From a virus: a DNA stretch of 59,994 bases. Below are positions 22,944 through 32,189 of this stretch, piece after piece. The DNA lies in the IMG/VR virus record IMGVR_UViG_3300037459_000208, positions 1-59,994 of that record; one strand, written 5' to 3'. Each line of letters begins with the position of its first letter. Within the stretch, counting starts at the first letter, position 1. A program made the position numbers and the translations under genes. Below the pieces are notes generated by a model. It saw nothing but the letters and a program-made list of their open reading frames with translations, made no database searches and was not told where the DNA came from.

Positions 22944-23770
22944 TCACCAGACCGAAGCACCCCGGCGACGACCACGACGAAAGCAGCGGCACGGCCGCCG
23001 TGCTCGGCAAGCAAAGCGACGTGGCGAGATACCCTACCGAAAGAGAGCTCGAGATCGAGCAATCGAACAATGAGTCGGCGGAGCACCACGCCGACCTTTC
23101 CGAGGCCGTCGACTTCAAAGCGACCAAGCGCCGGGAGCTCGCCGCTCAAGCCGCTGGCGCCAGGCCAGGTAGGACCGACCACCCCGAGGACGGAGCGACC
23201 GAAAATGCCAGATGCGACCACGGTCGTCTCCTCACCGAGGTTTGCGGAATGTGCTTGGCTAGTGAGGATCGGCCTATACCACCTCTTGACACGAGAGGCG
23301 CGTGGAACCAGTTGAAAGCCGAGCCCACCACTCTCCGCCCGGACACTCCGCCCGTGGCTCTCTTCCCCCACGAGACCTTGCTCGCCGCCCAGAGGGAGGC
23401 GGGTCCGCTCAACGCAGTCGCCAGGGGGACGGACGGGCTCTACCGGGCTCTCACCGTCCCAAGGAAGGAATGGACCGACATGAGCGTGGGCGACCAGGCC
23501 GGGTGGTGCGCGGCGCACGGCTTCGACCTGGACGATGAATCCCAGTGCCCATTTTGCGCCTCGGTCTTGACCGCAGGCGGGGTCACCCCTCCGAAAGCCC
23601 CCCGGAAGCCAGGGCAGGCTTACGGAGCCTACGCGGTATTCTGCGATTATTGCGGATTCTGCGGTCCGTACGTTTCGGACGAATGGTCTTCGAGTGGCAT
23701 TGAGAGAGCTTGGACTCTCTATCGGGGAGCGATACGAAGCGCCAAGGGTAGGTGGAGGGAGATGACCTGA
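22940..23770 (+). CDS. zinc-binding protein, 276 aa
   Basis: Three cysteine clusters: CDHGRLLTEVCGMC (~92-105), CPFC (~208) and CDYCGFCGPY (~237). The first ~90 residues are polar and disordered-looking. The last part (DEWSSSGIERAWTLYRGAI) is plausible helix. No family recognised. It ends four bases from a convergent gene. Confidence 0.6.
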   Translation: MITRPKHPGDDHDESSGTAAVLGKQSDVARYPTERELEIEQSNNESAEHHADLSEAVDFKATKRRELAAQAAGARPGRTDHPEDGATENARCDHGRLLTEVCGMCLASEDRPIPPLDTRGAWNQLKAEPTTLRPDTPPVALFPHETLLAAQREAGPLNAVARGTDGLYRALTVPRKEWTDMSVGDQAGWCAAHGFDLDDESQCPFCASVLTAGGVTPPKAPRKPGQAYGAYAVFCDYCGFCGPYVSDEWSSSGIERAWTLYRGAIRSAKGRWREMT

Positions 23771-23773
23771 AGT

Positions 23774-23965
23774 TCACCCCGACGAGCTCCCCCGGCCCTC
23801 AACGGACGATTCGTCTTCCGGCTCCCAGGGGTCCCCAGCGTAGAGCTCGGCCGCTTCCGCGGCAGCCTGGCGCCATTCCTCGAAGGTTCCCTTGAAGACG
23901 CCGTCGAGCTTGGCCGTCAGGTAGGCCGCCAGGACTTCCGTGTCGACATAGTAGATCGTTCCCAT
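23774..23965 (-). CDS. small unknown protein, 63 aa
   Basis: MGTIYYVDTEVLAAYLTAKL, then a FEEWRQAAAEAAELYAG helix and an acidic tail. Reads as a real small globular protein. Upstream, TATCTG lies 6 nt before the ATG, similar to the leaderless genes, but no -35 is visible. Confidence 0.5.
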   Translation of the reverse strand: MGTIYYVDTEVLAAYLTAKLDGVFKGTFEEWRQAAAEAAELYAGDPWEPEDESSVEGRGSSSG

Positions 23966-24078
23966 GGCGACCAGATACCACGGGAAGCTTTCTTTTCATT
24001 ACGGCCAATGGAGAACTGGTGTCTACTAGGTCGAGCACGGAAGCCGGGACGTCGTCGCGAAAAGGAGTTTCTTTTACG

Positions 24079-24450
24079 TCACGATGTCGCCCGGACGCGG
24101 ATGAGACCAGCCCTCCGAACAACCCCCCACCCTAGGCGGGATCTTCGATACTCGAATTCGGGCGGCTTGGGATCCGGTGGCCACGGCAGAACTCGAAACA
24201 GAGCCTGGTCGGCCTCCTTCACGAGCCGATCCAGGGTCGCTTGCTGTTCCGAGGTTAAATCGATCACCTCGCCCACCACCAGAAAAGTGCCAGCGCCGCG
24301 ACGCCGTACATGAAGCAGAGGAGGATTTTGTCGATCAGTGGGAAGCACTCGGGGCTGCCTCGGGGCTGCCTTGGGGCTGCCTTGGGGCTGCCTTGGGGCT
24401 GCCTTGGGGGCCGTCCCCCAATTCCGGATGCCTGAGCCTTTCGCGCGCAT
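24079..24450 (-). CDS. doubtful ORF; C-terminal half may be a real gene
   Basis: The N-terminal half crosses an 11-bp tandem repeat and is low complexity. The C-terminal part, from a GTG near 24263 (IDLTSEQQATLDRLVKEADQ), is protein-like. The whole region 23966-24594 downstream of the tape measure gene has no ORF I can support firmly. Confidence 0.3.
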   Translation of the reverse strand: MRAKGSGIRNWGTAPKAAPRQPQGSPKAAPRQPRVLPTDRQNPPLLHVRRRGAGTFLVVGEVIDLTSEQQATLDRLVKEADQALFRVLPWPPDPKPPEFEYRRSRLGWGVVRRAGLIRVRATS

Positions 24451-24592
24451 ACCTCCTGTCGGCCGATGTCACCAGGAGGCTATTTGGTAAAGGATCGGTG
24501 AGATTCGAGTGCCTTCTTGCCGTGTCCATGCTCCACAGTTTACCAGAAACCGCGATGAATGAAGCCCGCGCGGCCAAGTCATCGTGGGACAC
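24335..24592 (-). CDS. possible small gene after tape measure
   Basis: GTG 24592 begins three bases after the tape-measure stop region and could be coupled to it. 85 residues, no recognised motif; the C-terminus is encoded by the 11-bp repeat. Confidence 0.3.
   Translation of the reverse strand: MSHDDLAARASFIAVSGKLWSMDTARRHSNLTDPLPNSLLVTSADRRYARERLRHPELGDGPQGSPKAAPRQPQGSPEAAPSASH
24351..24405. repeat. five tandem 11-bp repeats
   Basis: GGGGCTGCCT(C/T) is repeated five times without gaps from 24351 to 24405. Eleven is not a multiple of three, so the repeat rotates reading frames; a change in copy number would shift frame of any gene across it. Confidence 0.9.
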
Positions 24593-24594
24593 GT

Positions 24595-27500
24595 TCAGCG
24601 GGCCTCATCCCCTTCCCCCTCCGTGTGCTCCGCCGTCTCCTGGTTCGCCCCAAGGTTCATCCGCGCCACCCTAAGGGCGGCATCCGCCTGGTCCGCTTCC
24701 ATGTTGGCGATGTCCACCCTCGTGGCCCCCTGGGACTTGATCATCCTGGCCATTTCGGCCACCTGAGCCTTGAGGGATCGCACCTCGGAGACCAGGTCGG
24801 AGCTGTCGCCCCCGGCTGGGGCCACAGGGGCCAGGAACTGGCCGGCGTCGAAACTGACGGTGTCGGCGGGGCTCAGGACCCTCTCGTCGCGCCTCAAGAG
24901 CGCCAGGCCGGTCGACCGGGCGATCCCTCCGGAGTGGAACGTCTGAAGTCCGGAGAGGATCGAGCTCATGGTCCGAAGCTCACCCTGGACGCTGCCGGGT
25001 CCCGTGTTGCGACCGGTGAAGTCCAGCCCTTTGGTCATCTTTGCCTGGATTGAGCCGCCGACGCGGAGGGCGTCCTTCATCGTCCGGAGCTTGTCGATCA
25101 TGGCGGAATTCTCGTTCGTCAGAGCGGCCTCGGTGCCAGCGGTGCCGGCAATGATCGGCTGAAGCGCCGCGACGATCTCGGCGAAGTTTTCAGCCCCAAG
25201 CTGCTGGACGATCGGACCGGCGGGCCCCAGCGCTGCGACGATCTCGCCGAAGTCGAGGTCGGAGAGGTCGATCCCGCTCAGCTGATCAACGAAACCACCG
25301 AAGTCGAGACCGGCCGCGTCGAGCGAGTTGACCAGGTCGGCGAAGGGAAGGGCTCCGATCGCTTCGACGACGTCCGCAAAGATGTCCGCCCCGAGGACGT
25401 CCACGAGGTCGGAGATGGTGGCCTCGACCTGCAATTGGGTGCCGTTGAGGTTCTCCATGAGGGTTGCCAGAAGGTCCGCATCTATGATCCCGCCGCCGAG
25501 GGTCGCGATGCTGGTCTCAAGAGACGAGAACGAGGCAGCCGATGACGCCGCCGTCGGCTGCGCCGCCGTCGTCAGCTCAATCTCCGCCAGGGATGCCGCC
25601 TGAGCCTCCAGAATCTGCCGGTCGGTGGTGACGAGGATGTCGGCGGCCTCGACCTGCTCCAGGGTCGCGAGGATGGCGTCAAGGATCGGCTGTGTACCTG
25701 GTCCGGCCCCGAAGCGCTCGATCGTCTCGGTCCTGAACGCTTGCGACGCATCAGCCAGAGCTTCAAGCGCTTCGGCCCTTTGAGCGTTCGTCAAGGACTC
25801 GTCAAGCGCCGTCGCGGCGAGCTCCTCGAATCGCGCCTGGGCTTCGTCGAAGACGACCTTGTTGGACGGCGCCGTGAGATTCCTCAGAGCCTCGATTTCC
25901 TGGCGGATTCCGACCTTCAGATTCTCCTCGATCGCGTCCGACGCGAGGACGAGCCGGTCACCGGCATCGGCGAGAGCATCGGCGCCAGCTCCGACGATCA
26001 TCAGGCCAGCGACGACGTCGACGAAGCGCTCCTCGACGTCGTCGAGGGCGGCGGCGGAGGCGTTTAGAGCTTCGGCCGGACCGATCGCGTCGAGCGCCGT
26101 CTTGACGAACTCCGCCCGGGCGACCGCGAACGCGTCCGAGACCTTTGAGAGATCGAATCCGGCGCGGCTGGCCTTATCGCTGACGTCCTTGAGCTGCTGG
26201 GCCAGGGTTGCGGCCGACGACGCCGTCGGGCCGAGGCGCGCGCGCCTGAAGCCCTCAAGGATCCCTTCTATGTCCCTCCGGGCAGCCGACAGGTCGCTCG
26301 CCGAGGACCTCGCCGACCGCGTTCCGGTCCTTCCCCCGGGCACCGTGCCGGGGCCTCTCGTCGGATCCGTTGCCGTCGGTCGGCTCAATCGGGCAATGGT
26401 GTCGTCGATGAGCCGGCCCAGTGATCTCGACAGGGCTCCGGCCGCTTCCAGCATTTGGCGCGCCAGGATGAGCTCGGCTGTTTTGAGGGCTATGGCGATC
26501 TTTCCTTGCCGCGCGGCGATTCTGGCAGCTTCTGCGGTGTCTCCAACCCGCTCCGCCTCCGACCTCGCGAGGGCGAGTAGGGGACCAAGGACTTGATCCC
26601 GGACGGTCCTGCCGATTTGGCCAAGGCTCAATCCGAGCTTGTCCGCATTCTTGACGAGGAAGTTGATCGTCTTCACGGTCTCTTTGCCGGTCTCGTTGAG
26701 CTTGCTCAGAGCCCCACCGAGTCCCTTCAGGGCCGCCTTCCCGAGCGCTTCGAACTCTCGTCGCGTCGTCTCGCGGATGTTTTTCTTCGCCTCGCGGGCT
26801 GCGTCCGGGGAGAGATCCTCCCGGATTTTGACGTCCTCGATAGCTGCCGTCCGACGCTGGCCGATGTCTCTGACGGCGCCCTCGAGGTCGGAGGCGCGGA
26901 ACTGCGCGGCAGTGGTCTCCCAGGCGTCTCCCAGGGCCAGGAGATCGACGTCGGCCATGAGGCGGAGGCCCTCGGCGACCCCTTGGGTCCCGATCCCGGC
27001 CTCGGCGGCGAGATCGCGGAACTCTTCCACCCGGTCGTTCCAGGCTTGCTGCTCGGCAGACGTGGCGCTCAATTCCTGGCGGAATCCGAGCATCGCCTCG
27101 GCGAAGGACTCGGCGGCCGCCTCCGCCTCTCTTCTTGCCTCCTGGCGACGGCCACGGCCACCGCCCCGCTGTCCAGCAAGACCGCCGCCGGCCAACAGCT
27201 TTGCGAGCGCCTTATCCGCATCCGCCACGACCGCTTCGAAGAGAGCACGCGTCGCCCCGACCAGTAGCCCCTCAACTGCCAGAAGTTCTCGGGCGGCCTG
27301 GATTTGTTGAAAGAGAGCAAGCTGAGCATCAAGGGCGGCAAACTTTTGCAACTCGGCAGCCCCTACCTGAGCTCCCAAGACTTCCTGGGTCAGACTGATC
27401 AAACTTTTGCCCAGGCCCGACGCGGCCCCTTTCGCGGCTGCTTCGATCAAGGCCGGATCGATCGCAGCCGGGATGTCTTCGAGCGCTGCTGCGACCAGAA

Positions 27501-30500
27501 TCATGTCTTTTTCGACGTCCGTCATGGAGTCGTGGAACGAATCCGCGCCCTCAACTACCGATTCCATACCCTCGGCGACACGGTTGGCGGCGTCGTCTGC
27601 GAGCTCTCCGGTTCCGGTCAGGGTTTCATGTAGGCCAGATCCTGGCGTCCCGATGGCTTCACCGAGAGCGGTGACCCCAAGACTTCCTGATTCGCCGGAT
27701 CTACCAAGAGCGATGATGTCATCCGAAAGGCCGGTTATGGAAGAACCGGCCTCATCGCCACCCTGAATGATTCCACCGCCACCGCCACCGCCGATGCCAC
27801 CGCCCGCGGGACCAGGAACCCCGCCGAGGGGAAGCTCACCGATTTTAGTTCTCTGTTCCTGATCATCGGCTGCTTTTTGGATCGCCACGAGCTCTCTCTC
27901 TCGTGCCGCGGTTTCTAGATCCAAGGCTGCGGCAAAGGACGCTGCCTCTTCTGTCATTTTAATAAGTGCCGATATACCACTGTTAAACCCCGGTATAAAT
28001 TGCCCAAGGCCTTGTTCTATGTTCGCCCTGATCGCCTCTAATTCTTCGTTTCTAAGAATGATCAGCTTCTCAAACGCCGGACCGAATCCTGAACCAACGT
28101 CCAACATTTCTCCCAGCTTTTCACGCATGATGGAAAATTGAATGCCGAGATCTTCTACTAGTCTCGCCGCGTCCGCCATCCCGGCCTGATCTATCAATCG
28201 TGCGAAGTTTAGATTCTCACGAAGCTCGTCAAGATCGACGTTCTGCGTAGCGCGACTCAATACCGCTGCCACGGTGTCCCCGATTCCTCCGAAAGTTCCA
28301 CTCTTTACTTGCTTGGCGAGAACTGCCGCGATAGCTTCATCAGCGGTGTCGAAAATACCGATAAGTACGCCGGCGACGGAGGCTTCTACGGCCTTACCGT
28401 CGTTTCTTATTCGCAGCTCAATCATCGGCAATTCTTGAATAAATCCACCAGCGGCTATCCTGATTGAATCAAGGCCATCCGCCAGGCTTTTTAGTATTTT
28501 TTGCGCCTGTAGGTTCTCGGAAGCATTCTGGACCTCCGTGGTCGTCAGAAAGCCACGTTCGTTGAACCGTCCCTGGGGACCAACTGCGAAACCAACGCTG
28601 CCCGAGAATCTTTTAAGTTCCCTTTCGGATATTATGTTTTTCACAGCCGAGAAGAGAGCGACGAAGGCACCAATGACCGGCAAAGCGGTGGCCAGGACCG
28701 CTCCGGCTTGCGCTCCTTGGCCCCCGCCACCCCTACCGGCGGCTCCGATTGAACCGAGTGCGCCTATTGCAGCCCCGGCCCCGTCTCGTCCGTCCGCCCG
28801 ACCTGCGCCCGGTCGACCTCCGACTCCGGATGTAAAACCTCCAAGGACCTGAACGAAATCAAGTGCCTTGTCGATCAAATCGCCGATGTCGGAATCTATC
28901 TTCCCGATAAGATCAGCTATCCCCGCGGCAGCGGACTTGACTTGTTCGGTCTTCTCGATCGCTTCCTGGGCAATTATCTTCATCGACCCGAACGTCGACC
29001 CACCGGTTATCGGATTACCCTGAGGATCCAACCGTTGGAGACCGGGCTGAAAGCCACCAGGGAGAAAAGACGGAGAGATTGCCGAAGCAGGAATGACGGA
29101 ACGCAGCTTGAGTTGACCGCTGGCGACGTCAACCAGAGCCTTCGCGAGAGCCTTGGCTCGTTCTTCTTGTTCGCCGAGAAGATCCGTTAGACCGCCCGTG
29201 GCGTCGCCGGCGGCGCCGGCAATCTGAGGCGCCTCAGATTGAACGTCGAGGAGGTCTTCCTGAGAATCCTTGGCTCCGACCTGGGCTGTCGCGAGGACGA
29301 GGAATCCGGTCTCGAGCTCTCGGAGGTCACTGGCCATGGCCAAGATCGGGGCCCCCGTGCCTATGGGGGCGAATTTCGCCACGGCCTCCAGGGTGCTCGC
29401 GAGCTTTCCGAGCTGGACGCTCGCGAGGACCGCCAGGAGCTTCGGCAGGAGCGTCAGCTGCTTTATCGGCTTCGTGAGCCGGTCCGACAAAATCTTGAGA
29501 CCGACGGAGACCAGAGTTGTGATACCGGGTATTTCCTTCAACCCTTCGCCGAAGTCGCGCCAGGCTCCGATGAGGTCGGCGGTGTCCCTCAGGAGTTCGG
29601 ACATCGGATCGGAAAGCGGCCCGATGCCGTCGGCGAGCAGGAGCCGAAACTGATTCGTCAGACGCTGGCCGTCGGAACGAAGGGTCGAGAAGGCCGCTGC
29701 CGCCTCCTTGTTCAGGGCCGTGTTCTCTTCGGACGCCTTGCTCGAAACCCTGAGCCGATCGGCAACGCGGTCAGCGTTGACAGCCATGGGTAAAAGCGCT
29801 TTCGCCGTTCGCTTACTCGCCAGGCCAACTTTTTCGAGCCCAATAGAACTACGCTCCCCGAGCGTACCGAGACCTTTCAAAAATTGCAGCGCCGCGTCCG
29901 CGATGCTCCCCTCTGCCATGTCCCGAAGCTCGTCGGTGGTGACTCCGGCAATCAACGCCAGATCTTCGAGTCCTTCCCCGGTCTCGCGAGCCTTTAGGAG
30001 AGCTCCGAAAAGATCGAACAGGGCGGAGCCGACCCCCTCGGCCTTGGCTCCCATTTCCGCAAGGGCTGCTGCGAATCCTAATGTAGCCGATGCGCCGAGG
30101 TTGAAGTTTGCCGTTGACCGGGCGATCTCGTTTGCAATCGGCAAAATCTCTGCTTCCGTCGCTTTAGACGTATTCCCGAGCTTGGTCAAAGCCGCGCCAG
30201 CGTTGTCGATCTCGTCAATGGATTCTCGATTGATCGCCAGGATGCGCGCCAATCCCTTGATGGCGACATCACCGGCAAGGTCCGTCGCGGCCGCCAACTT
30301 GGCCCCGGTCGTGGCGGCGTTGGCGAGCCCGGCCTCGGTCTCGATACCCAACTGTCCAGCGACGGCCGCGAGCTCGATCAGGTTCTCGGTCGCGATGGGA
30401 ATCGGACCCGTCGAAAGCTCTTCCAGTCGATCGACAAGACGGGCGAGACCCTTGTCCCCGAGGTCGTCTGTCACCTTGCGGAGGCTGACTACAGCGTCCT

Positions 30501-31164
30501 GGAGGTCCGCAAACGCGTCGATACTCCCGAGGGCCAGCGCCCGGACCGCCCGAAATACCGACTGGATTCCGAAGTAGGCACCTACCAGAAGGGCGGCCTT
30601 TTTGGCCAGATCAGATATGGCCAGACCGTGGCGGACAGAGGTCTTGGCGGCCGATCTCTGTGCAGCGGTGAGCTCCAGAGTCTCTTTCTGCGCCCTGTCT
30701 AGATCCCTGGCGAGGTCTGCGCCCTCTTTGCCGAGCTTGCCAAGGTCATTCCCGTACGCGCGCGCGGCGGCCCCGGCCGCGCGCGCCGAGACGTCACCCC
30801 GCTTCATCAGGATGTTTGCAGCCTCTTGCTTTTTGGCCAAGAGGGCGAGCTTGTCGGCGGCGGACTTCGTGTCCCTCTTGTTACCGCGAAGCCCTTTGCC
30901 CCATTGCTCCGAAGCTTTTCTTATGGCCTTGAGCTCCTCGACGACACGGTCAAGGGACGTCTCAAATTTTTTTGTCACAACCTCGGAGGAACGAATCTCG
31001 TCAAGGATCCCCGACAGGCTATTCCTCGACTGCCGTCCGACCATGTCGTAAGCCTTCCCGACCTTTATAACGTCCGCATGCCACTTCTTCGCAGCCCTGA
31101 CGCGGGCTTGCTCTTCACGGGCAACCTGCGAGGTGTCGATTTCCAGAGGGATAACGGCAGGCAT
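24595..31164 (-). CDS. tail tape measure protein
   Basis: 2189 residues, by far the largest gene, directly after the tail assembly chaperones with a TAATG overlap. The N-terminal ~500 residues carry the phage tail minor protein core: ASRALRNSLSG-like start, helices through LGSIDAFADLQDAVVSLRKV, ATENLIELAAVAGQLGI, SIADAALQFLKGLG. Hydrophobic segments occur near 190-215 and 595-620. Several Gly-rich linkers lie at ~800-830 and ~1120-1150. Long helical regions follow. The length of this protein sets tail length; about 0.15 nm per residue predicts a tail of roughly 330 nm, which is long for a siphovirus. Confidence 0.92.
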   Translation of the reverse strand: MPAVIPLEIDTSQVAREEQARVRAAKKWHADVIKVGKAYDMVGRQSRNSLSGILDEIRSSEVVTKKFETSLDRVVEELKAIRKASEQWGKGLRGNKRDTKSAADKLALLAKKQEAANILMKRGDVSARAAGAAARAYGNDLGKLGKEGADLARDLDRAQKETLELTAAQRSAAKTSVRHGLAISDLAKKAALLVGAYFGIQSVFRAVRALALGSIDAFADLQDAVVSLRKVTDDLGDKGLARLVDRLEELSTGPIPIATENLIELAAVAGQLGIETEAGLANAATTGAKLAAATDLAGDVAIKGLARILAINRESIDEIDNAGAALTKLGNTSKATEAEILPIANEIARSTANFNLGASATLGFAAALAEMGAKAEGVGSALFDLFGALLKARETGEGLEDLALIAGVTTDELRDMAEGSIADAALQFLKGLGTLGERSSIGLEKVGLASKRTAKALLPMAVNADRVADRLRVSSKASEENTALNKEAAAAFSTLRSDGQRLTNQFRLLLADGIGPLSDPMSELLRDTADLIGAWRDFGEGLKEIPGITTLVSVGLKILSDRLTKPIKQLTLLPKLLAVLASVQLGKLASTLEAVAKFAPIGTGAPILAMASDLRELETGFLVLATAQVGAKDSQEDLLDVQSEAPQIAGAAGDATGGLTDLLGEQEERAKALAKALVDVASGQLKLRSVIPASAISPSFLPGGFQPGLQRLDPQGNPITGGSTFGSMKIIAQEAIEKTEQVKSAAAGIADLIGKIDSDIGDLIDKALDFVQVLGGFTSGVGGRPGAGRADGRDGAGAAIGALGSIGAAGRGGGGQGAQAGAVLATALPVIGAFVALFSAVKNIISERELKRFSGSVGFAVGPQGRFNERGFLTTTEVQNASENLQAQKILKSLADGLDSIRIAAGGFIQELPMIELRIRNDGKAVEASVAGVLIGIFDTADEAIAAVLAKQVKSGTFGGIGDTVAAVLSRATQNVDLDELRENLNFARLIDQAGMADAARLVEDLGIQFSIMREKLGEMLDVGSGFGPAFEKLIILRNEELEAIRANIEQGLGQFIPGFNSGISALIKMTEEAASFAAALDLETAARERELVAIQKAADDQEQRTKIGELPLGGVPGPAGGGIGGGGGGGIIQGGDEAGSSITGLSDDIIALGRSGESGSLGVTALGEAIGTPGSGLHETLTGTGELADDAANRVAEGMESVVEGADSFHDSMTDVEKDMILVAAALEDIPAAIDPALIEAAAKGAASGLGKSLISLTQEVLGAQVGAAELQKFAALDAQLALFQQIQAARELLAVEGLLVGATRALFEAVVADADKALAKLLAGGGLAGQRGGGRGRRQEARREAEAAAESFAEAMLGFRQELSATSAEQQAWNDRVEEFRDLAAEAGIGTQGVAEGLRLMADVDLLALGDAWETTAAQFRASDLEGAVRDIGQRRTAAIEDVKIREDLSPDAAREAKKNIRETTRREFEALGKAALKGLGGALSKLNETGKETVKTINFLVKNADKLGLSLGQIGRTVRDQVLGPLLALARSEAERVGDTAEAARIAARQGKIAIALKTAELILARQMLEAAGALSRSLGRLIDDTIARLSRPTATDPTRGPGTVPGGRTGTRSARSSASDLSAARRDIEGILEGFRRARLGPTASSAATLAQQLKDVSDKASRAGFDLSKVSDAFAVARAEFVKTALDAIGPAEALNASAAALDDVEERFVDVVAGLMIVGAGADALADAGDRLVLASDAIEENLKVGIRQEIEALRNLTAPSNKVVFDEAQARFEELAATALDESLTNAQRAEALEALADASQAFRTETIERFGAGPGTQPILDAILATLEQVEAADILVTTDRQILEAQAASLAEIELTTAAQPTAASSAASFSSLETSIATLGGGIIDADLLATLMENLNGTQLQVEATISDLVDVLGADIFADVVEAIGALPFADLVNSLDAAGLDFGGFVDQLSGIDLSDLDFGEIVAALGPAGPIVQQLGAENFAEIVAALQPIIAGTAGTEAALTNENSAMIDKLRTMKDALRVGGSIQAKMTKGLDFTGRNTGPGSVQGELRTMSSILSGLQTFHSGGIARSTGLALLRRDERVLSPADTVSFDAGQFLAPVAPAGGDSSDLVSEVRSLKAQVAEMARMIKSQGATRVDIANMEADQADAALRVARMNLGANQETAEHTEGEGDEAR

Positions 31165-32179
31165 TATCTATTATTCCTGCTTTTCTCAATCGCAGAAGAA
31201 AGACCGGCGGCCGCCGACCTGAAAATCGAAAGCAATAGGTCTTTACTCTCGACGCTGTAGACTTTCATCATCGGACAAGCGGCGATGAAGTGGCTTGTCA
31301 TAGGGACACCTCTGTCACCAAGCATGCCGATGCCGTATTCGGAAAATGCCTTGAGGAAGAATTCGGCCTCCGGGTGTTCTGGCAAGTCTTCACCGTCTTC
31401 CTCCTCTTTAGGCTTCGGGAAGTAGGTTTTCTCACCGGTCAGCGAAATCCAGAACTTCCCGTTTTCGTCTTCCTCGGCATCATCCTCGGCCTGTGCTTGC
31501 TTTCGGGCTACGCTTCGCTCTGAGGCGCTTCCTCCAGCTCCCCGGAATTCCCGTTCAGCCCGATCGTAAATAGAACGTCCGACCCCTTGTGTTTCCGGAC
31601 GTGGTCCAGGAAGGGCAAAAAATGTTGGACGCTGTCCTCCAATGATTCACTGCAAGCTATGCACATTTCGAGCATGAAATCGTTGATCGTATCCGGATCG
31701 TACTCTGGAAGGTTGGTTTGACTTTCGAATACTCTCCACTTCTTGAATATCCGCTGGCGAAAAAACGTGCGCACCTCCATCGCCGGAAGGCCCGTTAAGT
31801 CGGTACCGTAGAAAGATCCTTCCCACCCCATGATCTGGTGGATTATCCTCTCCATCCTGACCTGTTTTTCCCCCGCGTTTGGCAGGCTGTCAAGATCACC
31901 GTCACGGAGATGGCCTTCCCATTTCTTTCCGCCGTGCTTCGTCATCAGCTCGCTGATTAGCTTCTCAGTGCCTTTGTTGACGAAATCATGGTTCTTAGGA
32001 CGGAGGATGGCAAAGTGGTTTGGAAACCTCAACTCAGGGTGCTTTCCGCGACACGAGATTCGGGTTCCTCGGTTCCTAAACTTACGGACCTCGGTCTCCT
32101 CGGCCTCGCTCAATTCCTCGCGCATCACTGAAGCGAGGATCTCGACGCCATCGGCTTGGTGTGTTTCGGTTGTGGGCAT
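31164..32179 (-). CDS. tail assembly chaperone G-T fusion made by -1 frameshift
   Basis: The 223-residue G protein (32179-31508) can be extended when ribosomes slip back one base at 31622-31616, giving a ~338-residue product that ends at 31164. The slipped frame is open from the slip site to its stop and reads as protein (GKFWISLTGEKTYFPKPK; HPEAEFFLKAFSEYGIGMLG; VYSVESKDLLLSIFRSAAAG). This is the arrangement of lambda gpG/gpGT, located, as expected, between the tail tube and tape measure genes. Its stop overlaps the tape measure ATG. Confidence 0.75.
31508..32179 (-). CDS. tail assembly chaperone (G-type)
   Basis: 223 residues. Position after the tail tube and before the tape measure gene, and the presence of a frameshift site, identify it as the short chaperone that coats the tape measure protein during tail assembly. 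Sequence shows FPNHFAILRPKNHDFVNKG, MRMERIIHQIMGW-type region and YDPDTINDFMLEMCIAC. Sequence families of these chaperones are very divergent, so the call rests on context. Confidence 0.7.
   Translation of the reverse strand: MPTTETHQADGVEILASVMREELSEAEETEVRKFRNRGTRISCRGKHPELRFPNHFAILRPKNHDFVNKGTEKLISELMTKHGGKKWEGHLRDGDLDSLPNAGEKQVRMERIIHQIMGWEGSFYGTDLTGLPAMEVRTFFRQRIFKKWRVFESQTNLPEYDPDTINDFMLEMCIACSESLEDSVQHFLPFLDHVRKHKGSDVLFTIGLNGNSGELEEAPQSEA
31616..31622 (-). promoter_or_regulatory. -1 ribosomal frameshift site U UUU UUG
   Basis: On the minus strand the codons CAT TTT TTG contain the heptamer T TTT TTG in the correct phase. Slippage leaves both tRNAs able to re-pair (TTT, TTT). The zero frame ends at 31508; the -1 frame remains open to 31164. 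Confidence 0.8.
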
Positions 32180-32189
32180 CGGTAATCCT

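Noticed and set aside
24079-24592. a single gene with a C-terminal membrane helix split across frames in the 11-bp repeat region
   Set aside because: A hydrophobic stretch (LIDKILLCFMYGVAALALFW) exists in a third frame, but no start or consistent frame links it to other parts.
26593-27310. plus frames of >220 codons opposite the tape measure gene
   Set aside because: High-GC antisense shadows; several coexist in different frames over the same DNA.
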